Below are positions 34,740-44,642 of a DNA stretch of 64,000 bases, piece after piece. This DNA comes from an uncultured Alphaproteobacteria bacterium (lineage in GTDB: Bacteria > Pseudomonadota > Alphaproteobacteria > UBA8366 > GCA-2717185), in contig CALSRA010000013.1 of NCBI GenBank assembly GCA_943788635.1, forward strand, positions 124,001 through 188,000, given 5' to 3'. Every line of letters begins with the position of its first letter. The stretch's first letter is position 1. Made by a program: the position numbers and the translations under genes. The notes below the pieces were generated by a model. It saw only the letters and a list, made by a program, of their open reading frames with translations, did not search any database and was not told the origin of the DNA.

Positions 34740-35966
34740 ATGGACCTGATCATACGCAATGCCCGCCTGCACGGTCGGGACGGACCGACCGTCGATATCG
34801 GTATTGAGAACGGGTTGATCCGTGTCATCGAGCCGGGCCTCGCCGCCGAGGGCGACGAGCTTGACGCGGGTGGACACCTGGTATCGCCGGGGCTGGTTGA
34901 ATCGCATTTCCATCTCGACAAGGCGCTGATCGTCGACCGCGCGCCGCCGCCATCCGACCGGCAGACCCGCGACCACATGCAGCGCACCGCCGCGATCAAG
35001 CACACCTTCACGGTGGAAGACATATACGAACGGGCGCGGCGGACACTGGAAGAATGCGTACTGAACGGCGTCACGCATATGCGCACCCATGTCGAGGTCG
35101 ATCCCAATATCGGCATGAAAGGGTTCGACGCCATCACGCAACTGGCGGCGGATTACCGCTGGGCTGTCGACCTTGAAATCTGCGTCTTCCTGCAGGAAGG
35201 CTGGACCGCGACCCCCGGCGCGGAAGACAACATTATCGAAGGATTACGCCGCGGCGCGCCCGTGCTCGGCGGGGCGCCACGCTATGACCCGGACCGTGCC
35301 GGGCAGATCGACCGCATTTTCGCACTGGCGCAGGAATACGACGTGCATGTCGATATCCACCTGGATGGCGGGCACGACACCAGCGAAATCGACGTCTACA
35401 AGGTCTGTGACCATGCCGACCGGCTGGGCTGGGGCGGCCGCGTCGCCATCGGCCACGGATCGAAATACGCCTCCCTGCCGCCGGAACCGCTGCGACAACT
35501 GGGCAAGCGGCTGGGAGAGGCCGGCGTCGCCGTCGCGGTATTGCCCGCGACCGACCTGTTCAACAACGGTCGCCATATGGATCATAACGTGCTGCGCGGC
35601 GTCGCCGACGCCAATACGCTGGTGAGCCTTGGCGCAAACTGTTCGATATCAACCAACAACGTACTGAACCCGTTCACCCCCTTTGGCGACTGTTCGCTGG
35701 TCCGGATCGCCAATATGTATGCGAACACGGTCCAGCGCGGCACCAGAGAAGACCTCACGGAAATATTCGCGATGATCAACGAGCGACCGGCGCGGATCAT
35801 GCGGCGCGACGATTACGGCATCGCGCCCGGCAATCCCGCCGACCTTTTGGTCTGGAATGTCGATTCACCCGCGGACGTGATCGCATCCATTGCGCAACCG
35901 GCCGTCGGCTTCAAGCGTGGCCGGCGCACATTCCTGCGCGCAGCGCCATTCCTGCAACGCCCCTGA
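34740..35966 (+). CDS. Cytosine-deaminase-like amidohydrolase
   Basis: 408 residues of the metal-dependent amidohydrolase superfamily. The first metal motif is SHFHLDKAL (HxH), followed by MRTHVEVDPN and DIHLDGGHD. A later IGHGSKYASLPPE segment and a short N-terminal beta domain, rejoined at the C-terminus (PADLLVWNVDSP), complete the fold. The pattern HLDKA with THVEVD is that of cytosine deaminase and N-isopropylammelide-hydrolase-type enzymes acting on heterocyclic amines. The exact substrate is open. Confidence 0.82.
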   Translation: MDLIIRNARLHGRDGPTVDIGIENGLIRVIEPGLAAEGDELDAGGHLVSPGLVESHFHLDKALIVDRAPPPSDRQTRDHMQRTAAIKHTFTVEDIYERARRTLEECVLNGVTHMRTHVEVDPNIGMKGFDAITQLAADYRWAVDLEICVFLQEGWTATPGAEDNIIEGLRRGAPVLGGAPRYDPDRAGQIDRIFALAQEYDVHVDIHLDGGHDTSEIDVYKVCDHADRLGWGGRVAIGHGSKYASLPPEPLRQLGKRLGEAGVAVAVLPATDLFNNGRHMDHNVLRGVADANTLVSLGANCSISTNNVLNPFTPFGDCSLVRIANMYANTVQRGTREDLTEIFAMINERPARIMRRDDYGIAPGNPADLLVWNVDSPADVIASIAQPAVGFKRGRRTFLRAAPFLQRP

Positions 35967-36088
35967 GCCTGCCGGGTAGCGCTGTACCGCCCGGTATCCG
36001 GCCCGTTGCCGCAAGTTAACAACATTTTAAGCGAACTTCGCTTTAATAAGGTCGTGATCACCACAACGTCCCGGCTGTACCAGTACCG

Positions 36089-37392
36089 ATGAACCAGAAT
36101 ATCAGCACCGTAACGAGCCTGCCGGCCGGGATACAAGCGGTCAACATGCACGAACGCGGGTTCCGACAGGCAGCCGATTTCCTGCCCGCGCCCATCATAT
36201 ATTGCGACCGCTCCCTGGTCTTTCGCTATGCCAACCCGGAGGCCGCACGCTGGCTCGGCAAGCCGTTGGGCGATATCATCGGACATCATATGTCCAAAGT
36301 CGTTTTGCCCGGCCGCACCGAATTGTCGGCGAACCGTCACAGGGCGGTTCTGAACGGCGAAAACCTTACACTGGAAGAAACCCGCCTGTGTGCCGATGGG
36401 CAGACGCGCCACGTCCGTACCGACTATGTCCCAGATTTCGACGAAAACAACCGGGTCATCGGTTTTTTGTCCTGCTGACGGACCTGACCGAACAGCGCAA
36501 GGCGGAAGCCAAGGCGACCCAGACCTATCAGCAACTCAAACTCCTGGTCGATGCCGTTCCGGCCATGGTCGCTTATTGTGACGACGAAAGCCGGTACGTC
36601 GTGGTCAACCAGACAATGGCCGATTGGTTCCAGGTCGAAATAGATACCCTGATCGGCAAGACACCGTGGGACCTGTATGGCGACGAAATGGCAGAACGAA
36701 TGGAGCCGCGTATTGCCCAGGTGCTATCCGGCGACAGAATTGATTTTGAAGGCACGCGTCAGTTTCCAAACGGCAGAATCCGCAATCTCAACATATCGCT
36801 CATGCCCGATATCGGCGCCGGCGGCATTGTCTCCGGCTATTTCGTGCTGGCGACGGACATCACCGACCGGAAAATCGCGGAGGAAAAACTGGCCCTTCTC
36901 GCCTATCAGGACGCCCTGACGGGTGTGACCAACCGGCGACGGTTTGCGGAGGTCTGTGCGGATGAAATCGCCCGATCACAGCGCTACAAACATCCCCTTT
37001 CCCTCGCCATTTGCGATCTTGATCACTTCAAATTTGTCAACGACTCCTACGGCCATGATGTCGGCGATATCGTGCTCAAGGAATTTGCCAATATCTGCCT
37101 TGAGGTCGCCCGTCACCAGATCGACAGGGTCGCACGGCTGGGCGGTGAAGAATTCGTTCTGTTGTTGCCGGAAACGAGCATCGACGGCGCGCTCATCCTG
37201 GCGGAACGCCTGCGGCAGCAATGCCATGAACATGTATTTGATCCGACACGAACGGCGCTGGGGGTTACGACCAGCATCGGCATCACCGAATGGCATGCTG
37301 ACGAAGTCAATATGGCACCCGCGCTGAAACGCGCCGACCGCGCGCTCTACACCGCCAAGGATAAAGGCCGAAACAAGATTATTGCCGGCTGA
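36089..37392 (+). pseudogene. PAS-PAS-GGDEF diguanylate cyclase, one frameshift
   Basis: After adding one base this reads as 434 residues: PAS 1 (about 20-130), PAS 2 (about 145-260) and a GGDEF domain with RLGGEEFVLLLPE. The active-site motif is intact, so the repaired protein should make cyclic di-GMP. The first part ends falsely at a TGA at 36476-36478, six codons after the T6 run at 36463-36468. Seven Ts would restore GFFVLLTDLTEQ. Either a one-base loss in a homopolymer or a reading error. No membrane segment: a cytoplasmic sensor. Confidence 0.85.
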
Positions 37393-37433
37393 ACTCGTCC
37401 GGATTTAACCTGCTGGAACCGTGGCGGCGGGGA

Positions 37434-38330
37434 TTACAGCTTCGCGACCACCTCATCACAAAACCGGTGCATGGTTTCCAGATTCTGTTCGCGCGTCGAT
37501 GACCGGAAATTGACGGCCATTTCCTGCAATCCCGCAGCCTCATAGGCGCGGATGATCGCGATCATGTCGTCTGCGGAGCCCTGAAGGGTGGTGCGCTCCC
37601 CGACCGGCTTGTCCGACGCCGGCGCATCGAACCGGGCCTGGATGCTGATCGAATAGCGCAATGATGCGGAATCGCGCCCGGCTTCCGCCATCATCCCTTC
37701 AAGACGTTTGCGCCCTTCAGCGAATTTTGCCGGCGGCTGGCGCAGCGTATGCCAGCCATCACCGAAGCGAACCGTCCGGCGGAAGGCAGGTCCACTGCTG
37801 CCCCCGATCAGGATCGGGGGATAGGGTTTCTGCAACGGCTTCGGTGAAAATTTCAGGCCGCTGTAATTGTAAAACTCACCGGCGAATTCCGGCATGTTCT
37901 GCGTCCACAATGCCTGCATCGCGCCCAGCACCTCATCCGCCCGCCGGCCGCGCGATTTGAAGTCGACACCCAGATTGTTGAACTCGTCTTCGGTCGTTGC
38001 GACACCGACGCCAAGTACAACGCGGCCATGCGACAGATGATCCAGCGTCGCCACCATCTTGCCGAGCCGCGCCGGATCGTGCCACGGCAGCACCAGCACC
38101 GACGTGCCCAGCCGGACATTCTTCGTCGCCATCGCCACCGCGGTCAGGACCGTCATCGCATCGTGATACGGCCGATCGCCCAATCGTTCCAGAACGTAGC
38201 TGGAATGGAACAAGTGTTCCGCGACCCAGACGCTGGAAAAGCCGGCCTTTTCGGCTTCCACCGCAAGGTCGACGAGGTCACAGGGGTCTTCGACCCCCTG
38301 ATTGTTGGGAATACTGTAGCCAAATTGCAT
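37434..38330 (-). CDS. Luciferase-like (LLM) flavin/F420-dependent oxidoreductase
   Basis: 298 residues with the TIM-barrel pattern of the luciferase-like monooxygenase superfamily: AEKAGFSSVWVAEHLF at the start, HLSHGRVVLGVGVA about residue 100, and PPILIGGSSGPAFRRTVRFGDGW. This class uses reduced flavin or F420; which cannot be told. It begins 3 bp after the metZ stop on the same strand, so the two may be co-transcribed. Substrate unknown. Confidence 0.85.
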   Translation of the reverse strand: MQFGYSIPNNQGVEDPCDLVDLAVEAEKAGFSSVWVAEHLFHSSYVLERLGDRPYHDAMTVLTAVAMATKNVRLGTSVLVLPWHDPARLGKMVATLDHLSHGRVVLGVGVATTEDEFNNLGVDFKSRGRRADEVLGAMQALWTQNMPEFAGEFYNYSGLKFSPKPLQKPYPPILIGGSSGPAFRRTVRFGDGWHTLRQPPAKFAEGRKRLEGMMAEAGRDSASLRYSISIQARFDAPASDKPVGERTTLQGSADDMIAIIRAYEAAGLQEMAVNFRSSTREQNLETMHRFCDEVVAKL

Positions 38331-38333
38331 ATG

Positions 38334-39537
38334 TCAGCTCCTTGCCGCGGCCAATGCCTGGGCGAGATCGTCACACAGATCATTCGGGTCTTCCAGCCCG
38401 ACCGACAGCCGGACCACGCCGTCATTGAGACCCAGCGCCGCGCGTTCCTCGTCGCTCAGCCGTTGATGGGTCGTCGTCGCCGGATGGGTCACCAGACTTT
38501 TCGTATCGCCGAGGTTATTCGAGATATCGACGATTTCCAGCGCATTGAGGAATTTGAACGCTTCCGTCTTGCCACCGGCCAGTTCGAAGGTGACCATCGT
38601 CCCGCTGCCGCTCATCTGCTTCTGCGCCAGTGCGTATTGCGGGTGCGAGGGCAGACCGGGATACAGCACCCGGTTCATGCCCGACTGATCCGACAGGAAA
38701 TTCGCAATTTGCAACGCGTTCTCGCAGGCCTGCCGCACGCGAATGTCCAGCGTTTCCAGCCCTTTCAGGAAAATCCAGGCATTGAACGGGCTGATCGACG
38801 GGCCGGTATGGCGCATGAACTGGTTCAGGTGGTCGTCGATGAATTGCTGCTTGCACAGGATCGCGCCGCCCATCGCCCGGCCCTGGCCATCGATATGCTT
38901 GGTCGCGGAATAGACCACGATGTCCGCGCCCAGCTCCATGGGCCGCTGCAGCATCGGGGTGGAGAAAACATTGTCGACGATAACGGTCGCGCCCTGCGCA
39001 TGCGCCAGTTTGGACACTGCCGGCAGGTCGATGATTTCGAGCAGCGGATTGGTCGGTGTTTCCAGAAACACACAGGCGGTCGGGCGGTCCAGTGCGGCTT
39101 CCCATTCATCCAGGTTGCAGCCATCCACCACTTTCGTTTCCACGCCAAGCCGGGGCAGGATGTCGGTGATAATGTACAGGCAGGACCCGAACAGCGCACG
39201 CGAGGCAACGACGTAATCCCCGGCCTTCAGGAAACAGGCCATCGAGGCGAAGACCGCGGCCATCCCGCTGGCCGTCGTGCGGCAGGCTTCGGCGCCCTCC
39301 AGCAGCGTGAGCCGTTCTTCCAGCATCGCGACGGTCGGGTTCGCGTAGCGCGAATAGATGAAGCGCTTCACATCGCCCTTGAAGGCCGCTTCCGCATCTT
39401 CCGCCGTGCGGTAGACGTAACCGGACGTCATGAACAGCGCTTCGCTGGTTTCCCTCAAACTGGCTGCGCTGCAGCCCGCCGCGTACCAGTTTGGTTGCGG
39501 GGCGCCAGCTATCCTTGCTGCTTTCTCTTTGGGTCAT
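38334..39537 (-). pseudogene. metZ: O-succinylhomoserine sulfhydrylase MetZ, one frameshift
   Basis: Corrected for one base this is a 400-residue PLP enzyme that makes homocysteine from O-succinylhomoserine and sulfide. Start ATG 39537 (MTQRESSKDSWRPATKLVRGG) follows the SAM-II riboswitch region. After SQF the frame shifts by one extra base near 39456, then continues as ETSEALFMTSGYVYRT to the end. The PLP lysine is in VVYSATKHIDGQGRA. All else is conserved. Without repair, translation from an internal start would give an N-terminally cut 374-residue form. Confidence 0.87.
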
Positions 39538-39576
39538 CTCGTGCCTGTCCTTTTTCGTCAAAGAATGGCCGGGCAT

Positions 39577-39607
39577 AAAAAAGGCCCCGGGCGTGCACGG
39601 CCGGAGC
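39577..39607 (-). terminator. Attenuator terminator between SAM-II riboswitch and metZ
   Basis: On the minus strand GCTCCGG pairs with CCGGGGC around the loop CCGTGCACGC, followed by two Cs and six Ts. It lies 20-50 nt downstream of the riboswitch and 40 bp before the metZ start, as expected for transcription attenuation by SAM. Confidence 0.85.
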
Positions 39608-39626
39608 TTGAATCAATTCAAGTCAA

Positions 39627-39680
39627 CCTTTTAGCCGTTGTTTTTACGTGGCCGCAATCCGGTCGGACAAATCACCACGA
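39627..39680 (-). promoter_or_regulatory. SAM-II riboswitch upstream of metZ
   Basis: Read on the minus strand, the P1 stem CGTGG/CCACG encloses GATTTG, CCG and ATTGC, and is followed by TAAAAA and then GGCTAAAAGG. The order TGATTT, CCG, ATTGC, P1 return, GCTAAAAGG is the conserved core of the SAM-II pseudoknot found in alphaproteobacterial met genes. It should bind S-adenosylmethionine and shut off metZ when methionine is plentiful. A terminator hairpin follows within 20-50 nt. Confidence 0.9.
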
Positions 39681-39813
39681 ACATCAAAACGATTACCCCC
39701 GGTCCGGCATGCCCGTCAACCGGGAAGAATCCGCATACCGTTTTCGTCTGGCCCGGTTTCAGCCGCAATGCTAAGACCAGATATCCTGCAATCATCCATC
39801 GGACAGGCGCGAC

Positions 39814-40488
39814 ATGGCGTACGAACTCATCCTCGGCAACAAGAACTATTCCAGCTGGTCGCTGCGCGGCTGGCTGCTGATGCAGCCGTTCGACATCCCC
39901 TTCGACCCGAAGGTCGTCGAGCTGCACACCGATGATTTCGCGCAGTTCCGCACGGAAACGCCCCCGGCGCTCACCGTGCCAACGCTTCTGTCCAAAGAAT
40001 CCGGCGAAACGCTGACCGTCTGGGATAGCCTGTCCATCGCGGAATTCCTGCATGAACGCCACCCTGAGGCCGGTATCTGGCCGACGGACCCGGGCGCGCG
40101 GGCAGCGGCGCGCAGCCTGTGCGCGGAAATGCATTCCAGCTACCGGGGGCTGCGGTCGACCATGCCGATGAACATGCGCCGCCAATACAAAACCTTCACC
40201 CCGGATGCGGATGCCACCGCCGATATCGCGCGGATCACGCACCTGTGGCACTGGGCTACGGAACGATGGGGCGGCAGCGGCCCGTATCTGTTCGGCGCAA
40301 ACTTCACCGCCACCGAAGCCTTCTTCGCGCCGGTCGCCTCGCGCCTGCGCACCTACGGGGTGAAGCTGGACGCCACAAGCCAGGCCTATTGCGAGGCCGT
40401 GCTGGCGCATCCGTCGACCGTCAAATTTTTCGACGACGCGATGCGCGAACCCTGGGTCAGCGAAAAGAACGAAATGGATATCGAATAG
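39814..40488 (+). CDS. Glutathione S-transferase family protein
   Basis: 224 residues. The N-terminal thioredoxin-like domain shows NYSSWSLRGWL, with serine as the probable catalytic residue, and VPTLL with the cis-proline. DSLSIAEFL binds the glutamyl part of glutathione. The C-terminal helical domain follows with FGANFTATEAFFAPVASRL. It conjugates glutathione to electrophiles or acts as an isomerase. The gene is divergent from metZ and 8 bp upstream of a P450 gene, so the two may detoxify one substrate. Confidence 0.87.
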   Translation: MAYELILGNKNYSSWSLRGWLLMQPFDIPFDPKVVELHTDDFAQFRTETPPALTVPTLLSKESGETLTVWDSLSIAEFLHERHPEAGIWPTDPGARAAARSLCAEMHSSYRGLRSTMPMNMRRQYKTFTPDADATADIARITHLWHWATERWGGSGPYLFGANFTATEAFFAPVASRLRTYGVKLDATSQAYCEAVLAHPSTVKFFDDAMREPWVSEKNEMDIE

Positions 40489-40496
40489 GGGGACGC

Positions 40497-41783
40497 GTGG
40501 CCGACAAACCGTATCATCGCATTCGCACCGAACGCGCCCCCGCCCCCGAAGGCTGCCCGGTCGACCACGCGTTCACGCCGTTTTCCAAAACCTATATGGA
40601 CGACCCCTATGCCGCGCTGGCGGCCAAGCGGCATGACACGCCGGTGTTCTACGCCGAGGCACTGGGCTACCTGGTGGTAACCCGCATGGAAGACGTCGCC
40701 GAAGTGTTTCGCAATCCGGCGGTGTTTTCGTCAGAAAACGTGCAGGACCCGGTGCTGCCGATCTGCCCGGCGGCAGCGGCGAAACTGGCGGTCGACGATT
40801 ATTCGCCCATCGCGGTCATGTCCAACCGCCAGCCGCCGGAACACGCCCGCATCCGCAAACACGCGCTGGCCGGTTTCTCGGCGCGGCGGCTGCGTATCCT
40901 GGCCCCGATCATCCGGCAGCGTTGCAACGCGTTGGTCGATGCAATGCTGGCGGGCGGCGCGCCGGCGGAATTCGTCACCGGGCTGGCCCATCCCCTGCCG
41001 GGCGAAACCATCTTCCGCTTCATCGGCTTCCCCGACACCGATGACCGCATGCTGAAGGAATGGACGACCGACCGGCTTGCCTTCACCTGGGGGCAGGCCA
41101 GCGACACGGAGCAGGAAACCATCGCCGAAGGGATGCTCGCCTATTGGCGCTACTGCGTCGAATTCGTAAAGACGCGGCACGCGGACCCGCAGGACGATTT
41201 TACCTCCGAACTGCTCGCTATCCACGACGCCGATCCGGATGCGCTTGCCTACCGCGAGGTCGAATCGATCGTCTACGGGTTGTCCTTCGCCGGGCATGGA
41301 ATCGTCAGCAATATGCTGGGCAATGGATTGATCAGCCTGCTGTCGGACCGCACGCAATGGGATGAGCTCTGCGCCGACCCGACGAAAATCGCCAACGCGG
41401 TGGAGGAAATCCTGCGCTTCAACTCGCCGCAGACAAGCTGGCGCCGCGTCGCCACGCAGGACTGCGAAATCGCCGGATACAAAATTCCAGCCGGCACGCA
41501 GATCTTCCTGTCGCTGGGCGCGGCCAACCATGACGAGGCCCTGTTCGATAATCCGGAAACCTTCGACATCCACCGCGACAATGCCCGCAAACACATCGCC
41601 TTCGGCCAGGGCATCCATTTCTGCCTGGGCAGCCGCCTGGCCGTGCTGGAAGCGCAGATCGTGCTGGAAGTGCTGACCAAACGCCTGCCATCGCTGGCCC
41701 TCGTGCCGGGGCAGAAATTCGACTACGTCCCCAACTTCACGTTCCGCGGGCCGAAGGAATTATGGCTGACGTGGGACGGCTGA
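40497..41783 (+). CDS. Cytochrome P450
   Basis: 428 residues from GTG 40497, preceded by AGGGGGA; the open frame extends far upstream over the GST gene but is unrelated there. The heme motif FGQGIHFCLGSRLA contains the thiolate cysteine. The ExxR of helix K is EEILRF. Helix I reads LSFAGHGIVSNML, where the usual acid-alcohol pair is changed to His-Gly-Ile-Val-Ser, so proton delivery may differ. Soluble bacterial type; needs a ferredoxin and reductase, none of which are in the window. Substrate unknown. Confidence 0.9.
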   Translation: MADKPYHRIRTERAPAPEGCPVDHAFTPFSKTYMDDPYAALAAKRHDTPVFYAEALGYLVVTRMEDVAEVFRNPAVFSSENVQDPVLPICPAAAAKLAVDDYSPIAVMSNRQPPEHARIRKHALAGFSARRLRILAPIIRQRCNALVDAMLAGGAPAEFVTGLAHPLPGETIFRFIGFPDTDDRMLKEWTTDRLAFTWGQASDTEQETIAEGMLAYWRYCVEFVKTRHADPQDDFTSELLAIHDADPDALAYREVESIVYGLSFAGHGIVSNMLGNGLISLLSDRTQWDELCADPTKIANAVEEILRFNSPQTSWRRVATQDCEIAGYKIPAGTQIFLSLGAANHDEALFDNPETFDIHRDNARKHIAFGQGIHFCLGSRLAVLEAQIVLEVLTKRLPSLALVPGQKFDYVPNFTFRGPKELWLTWDG

Positions 41784-41796
41784 ACTTATAAAACGC

Positions 41797-43023
41797 CTAC
41801 TCCATCGCCCGCATCGCATTGCCCTTGATCCGCATCCGTATGACAATGCCCAGCACTGGCAGGATCACGGCGGCCAGTGTAAAGGCCGGGACCGCGCCGT
41901 AATGGGCATAGAGGAAGCCGGTCAGCAGCACGCCCACCGTCTGCGACAGGAACAAGGTTGCAGCAAACAGCGACATGCCGGGGCCGCGCATGTCCGGGGC
42001 CATCTGCGTGGCGTAGGTCTGCATCGTGTTGTGCAGCATGTATAGCCCCATCCCGTTGGCGAAGATGATGACGATGAACGGATACCAGGACCCGGAAATC
42101 ACCGCTCCCGCATAGGATAAGCCCAACAGCGCGCCGCCGGTCAGCACGATGCCGATCTGCCCGATCTTGCGCAGCAGGAAAGGCGCGCAGGTGAAATAGA
42201 ACAGGGCACCGAGCGCGTTCAGCGTGATCAGCGCGCCGATATGGTCGTAGCCGAGGCCGAAATGTTCGCGCAGATGGGTGGCGACGAAGGTGAAGGTGCC
42301 CATCCCGAAGGCGGCTTCAAAGAACAGCAGCGCCAGCACCACTCGGATGTTCCGCCGCCGCAACAGCGACAGCGTCGCCACCGTGCCCGCGATAAGCCGC
42401 AGGGGCTTGGTCGGGCGCGGCCGCGCAAACTTGCGTGCCTCGAACACCAGCGCGAAGGCGGCGATGGTGAACAACCCGGCAAGACAGCCAAAGGTGTAGC
42501 GCCAGCCAAGATAGGCTGTCAGCACCCCGCCGACCGACTGGCCGAAAACCTGCCCCGTCGTCGTCCCCAGCGCAAACCGGGCCAGTGTCGCCTGGCGTTT
42601 GTCGAAATGCACCGTATCCCCGATGAAGGCCAGCGCGGTCGGCACGATCCCCGCCGCCATCCCGCCGGCAATCGCGCGCAGGATCGTCAGCATCGTCAGC
42701 GACGGGGCGAAGGCGCAGGCGATACCCGCAAACCCGGCGAACCCGGCGGCAAACGTGGCCACCCATAACCGCCCGTAACGGTCACCAAGCTGCCCATAGA
42801 GAAGCTGTAGCACCCCGAAGGTGACCGCATAGGCCGCCACGACGATTGATGCCTGCGCCGCCGATACCCGAAAGGTGTCGCCGATTGCCGGCAGCATCGT
42901 GTCCACGACCCGGAAATTTGCCGCCGCGGCGAAACTCGCAGTCGACAGCCAGAAGATGGCCCGGTGCGGAATATCGGACCCATCGGCGCGGGGCGCGCCG
43001 GGATCATCCGGGGATGTCGTCAT
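41797..43023 (-). CDS. Major facilitator superfamily transporter
   Basis: 408 residues with twelve predicted membrane segments. The segment YGQLGDRYGRLWV between helices 2 and 3 is the MFS signature (GxLaDRxGRkxxl). The N-terminus is short and cytoplasmic (DDPGAPRADGSD). Probably an exporter of drugs or metabolites in the DHA1-like group. It converges with the P450 gene, with 13 bp between stops. Substrate cannot be inferred. Confidence 0.88.
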   Translation of the reverse strand: MTTSPDDPGAPRADGSDIPHRAIFWLSTASFAAAANFRVVDTMLPAIGDTFRVSAAQASIVVAAYAVTFGVLQLLYGQLGDRYGRLWVATFAAGFAGFAGIACAFAPSLTMLTILRAIAGGMAAGIVPTALAFIGDTVHFDKRQATLARFALGTTTGQVFGQSVGGVLTAYLGWRYTFGCLAGLFTIAAFALVFEARKFARPRPTKPLRLIAGTVATLSLLRRRNIRVVLALLFFEAAFGMGTFTFVATHLREHFGLGYDHIGALITLNALGALFYFTCAPFLLRKIGQIGIVLTGGALLGLSYAGAVISGSWYPFIVIIFANGMGLYMLHNTMQTYATQMAPDMRGPGMSLFAATLFLSQTVGVLLTGFLYAHYGAVPAFTLAAVILPVLGIVIRMRIKGNAMRAME

Positions 43024-43149
43024 CGCTGGTAGGACCTTTTGCGGCGCGTGGATGCGTGACCGGCAGGGCCGGGCGCACTGCGCTGTCTCGTTATTTGTAA
43101 TGGGTTCTGCAAACCAATCTGCGAGCCTTACAGAATATGGAAACCGAAA

Positions 43150-44409
43150 TCAATTCCCGCTGATCAGGCCTTCCTGTTCCAGCATCCGCGTAACGGCACC
43201 AGCGTAAAGCTTCATGCCCCATTGGGATGGGTGTTTATTGGTGGGAGAATAATCCATGCGGTGGGGGTCCGGCACCGGCTTGTCGACAAAGTCGCTGACC
43301 GCCAGAACCTTTCTACCGGCCAGCCTTTCAAGACTGAGCCACAGCGCTTTCTGACCGGGTGACAGGATGGCCTTCCGCCCGCTCGCCACTTCATCCGAAA
43401 TTGGCAGATGCACAATGATATAGGGCACGCCAAGCCCTTCCAGGGCCTGAATACTCTCTCGCAACGAATCCGAATCCGCATAATCCCTGATTGCCAGTCG
43501 GGGAATCATGAAGCGTTCCTCATTTGCAGAATAAGAATTGCCATGGATCAGCTTTGCAGCCAGGAACGAGTGCGTGAACGATAATGGGTCCGGAAAGGCG
43601 TATCCGGCTTCACGGATCATGCGCCGGAACTTGAACTCCAGACTCTGCACCATCGGATCGGACTCTGACGAGGCCCGGGCTTTCTCGCACCATCCGGCCG
43701 TTATCCGGGAATCGATGACCAGCGTATCCTGAAATGTCCCGGGGGGCGGTGTGGGGTCCGGAATAACGGTCGTCAAAATCCTTTCCTCGCCATTCAGGAT
43801 CGTTGACGTACGCCAGATCGGCACGCGGGTCAGATCGTCAGTCGTAAAGGTGATAATCGCAAATTCCGGCTTCCACTCAGCAATGCGGGCCGCAGCCAGT
43901 TTGAAAATCTGGATCACGCCATACCCGTCCCGCCCGAAATTCAGGATATGGACCGATTTCCCAAGGCCGTCCGATAAAACATCCTGTAACCGGGAGGGGA
44001 ATGTCATGCCACCGACGGAAAAGGCCGGAAACGAATCACCAAAAACGGCGACCTTCAGATCGGCACTAGCATAGTCCCCCCCCGGATGGAACCAATATTT
44101 CCCCCGCTCGTTGATTGTGTCGGTGTATTTGCAGTCCTGAACTTTTCCATCCGCAATTATCGCGCGGACCATCTTGCGCCCGGGAGGATAGGAAAACCCG
44201 AATTTCTTATCAAATTCCCAGTTTGAAACGTTTATCGCAATAAATGACGGGTGGTCCCGATTCCAGGCAAACAGGAACTTTTCGGGGTTCTGGTGATACA
44301 GAAGGAACCTGTATCCAATTTCCGAAATTGCGATGCCAACCAGCAGGGAAATGAAAACAAGAACAGCATTTCGCAAAACCGCAGATCCGCCAGAACTGAT
44401 GTTCATCAT
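43150..44409 (-). CDS. Membrane-anchored SGNH/GDSL-like hydrolase
   Basis: 419 residues. One N-terminal membrane helix (LRNAVLVFISLLVGIAIS) anchors a periplasmic domain. The SGNH block I reads VAVFGDSFPAFSVGG, with the nucleophile Ser in GDSF. Block V is in PTNKHPSQWGMKLYA (the catalytic His). The middle ILNFGRDGYGVIQ resembles block II/III. Such proteins often move acyl or acetyl groups on polysaccharides. Base composition is lower in GC than the neighbours, which may hint at transfer. Start is one of two adjacent ATG codons. Confidence 0.7.
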   Translation of the reverse strand: MMNISSGGSAVLRNAVLVFISLLVGIAISEIGYRFLLYHQNPEKFLFAWNRDHPSFIAINVSNWEFDKKFGFSYPPGRKMVRAIIADGKVQDCKYTDTINERGKYWFHPGGDYASADLKVAVFGDSFPAFSVGGMTFPSRLQDVLSDGLGKSVHILNFGRDGYGVIQIFKLAAARIAEWKPEFAIITFTTDDLTRVPIWRTSTILNGEERILTTVIPDPTPPPGTFQDTLVIDSRITAGWCEKARASSESDPMVQSLEFKFRRMIREAGYAFPDPLSFTHSFLAAKLIHGNSYSANEERFMIPRLAIRDYADSDSLRESIQALEGLGVPYIIVHLPISDEVASGRKAILSPGQKALWLSLERLAGRKVLAVSDFVDKPVPDPHRMDYSPTNKHPSQWGMKLYAGAVTRMLEQEGLISGN

Positions 44410-44642
44410 TTCGTTTTCCGCAAAATATTCTTGCTGACTTGGCAGGGCGCCCCGTTACGAGCCGACGATTGCAGGCATACTACGTTAACGCTGCAGGATA
44501 CCGCTACTGGACCCTGCGAAACCGGCCTTGCCAATCTCGCATTCCACACCACATGGCATGACCGTCATGGCAAGGCTGTTTGGGAACCCGGCAACCGGAT
44601 CTATTATAACGGCAAGATCGAATGAAAACGGGAGAGCGTGTG

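Noticed and set aside
37434-39537. A fused or overlapping MetZ-luciferase-like gene
   Set aside because: The two genes have separate stops and starts 3 bp apart; they are neighbours and not a fusion.
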